38,947 nt of DNA from Flavobacteriaceae bacterium (GTDB lineage Bacteria > Bacteroidota > Bacteroidia > Flavobacteriales > Flavobacteriaceae). Below are positions 38,833-38,947 of this stretch, one piece after another. The stretch lies in the NCBI GenBank assembly GCA_028825365.1, contig JAPKAF010000008.1, positions 1 through 38,947 of the forward strand, written 5' to 3'. The first letter of the stretch is position 1; the number at the start of each line of letters is the position of its first letter. Below the pieces are notes generated by a model. That model was given only the letters and a program-made list of their open reading frames with translations. It was not told the origin of the DNA and did no database searches. Made by a program: the position numbers and the translations under genes.

Positions 38833-38947
38833 ATGGCATCAAAATCTGATTTAAGTAGTTATAGAAAGAGTTATAAAAAGAATTCTCCTTTTAATTATAA
38901 GGATTGTAAGAACCCTTTAGATTTATTTAATACATGGTTTCAGGATT
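38833..38947 (+). CDS. pdxH: pyridoxamine 5'-phosphate oxidase (N-terminal fragment, truncated by window end)
   Basis: Own translation MASKSDLSSYRKSYKKNSPFNYKDCKNPLDLFNTWFQD resembles the PdxH N-terminus (DLSxYRKxY...NPxxLFxxWF); ORF open at window edge. Confidence 0.7.
   Translation, partial: MASKSDLSSYRKSYKKNSPFNYKDCKNPLDLFNTWFQD

Noticed and set aside
1-38947. CRISPR arrays, defence systems, prophage, tRNA/rRNA genes
   Set aside because: No regularly spaced direct repeats, no phage or transposase proteins, and the intergenic spaces show no tRNA-like or rRNA sequence

Overview
This is a compact, very AT-rich chromosomal window. Gene families and arrangement point to Bacteroidota/Flavobacteriia: PorQ of the type IX secretion system, a TonB receptor with a carboxypeptidase-like N-terminus, DUF4294, DUF6048/DUF6452, a zapA - RNA - rny locus, and TAnnTTTG promoter elements. 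About 38 complete CDSs and one truncated CDS (pdxH-like) cover nearly the whole window. Most are housekeeping genes: dnaN, phoH, purC, AGCS symporter, M42 peptidase, ZIP transporter, THUMP and RlmD rRNA methyltransferases, rocD, cysteine desulfurase, TonB receptor, M23 peptidase, zapA, rny, xerD, aroQ, lpd, msrB, MFS transporter, lon, porQ, cmk, rpsA, pyrR, pyrB, rnz. I see no CRISPR array, prophage, transposon, tRNA or rRNA. I do not see an obvious new multi-gene system. The most interesting signals are non-coding or small-scale: (i) a structured, unannotated intergenic RNA between zapA and rny that looks like 6S RNA; (ii) a hairpin-bearing leader between cmk and rpsA; (iii) a 96-nt-period tandem duplication in the 5' end of rpsA; (iv) a palindrome that places two divergent -7 promoter elements back to back; (v) a strong intrinsic terminator immediately in front of pyrR; (vi) uniformly tiny or overlapping convergent gene junctions; (vii) a small coiled-coil ORF directly upstream of zapA. 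All homology calls are from recognition of the supplied translations; no searches were run.
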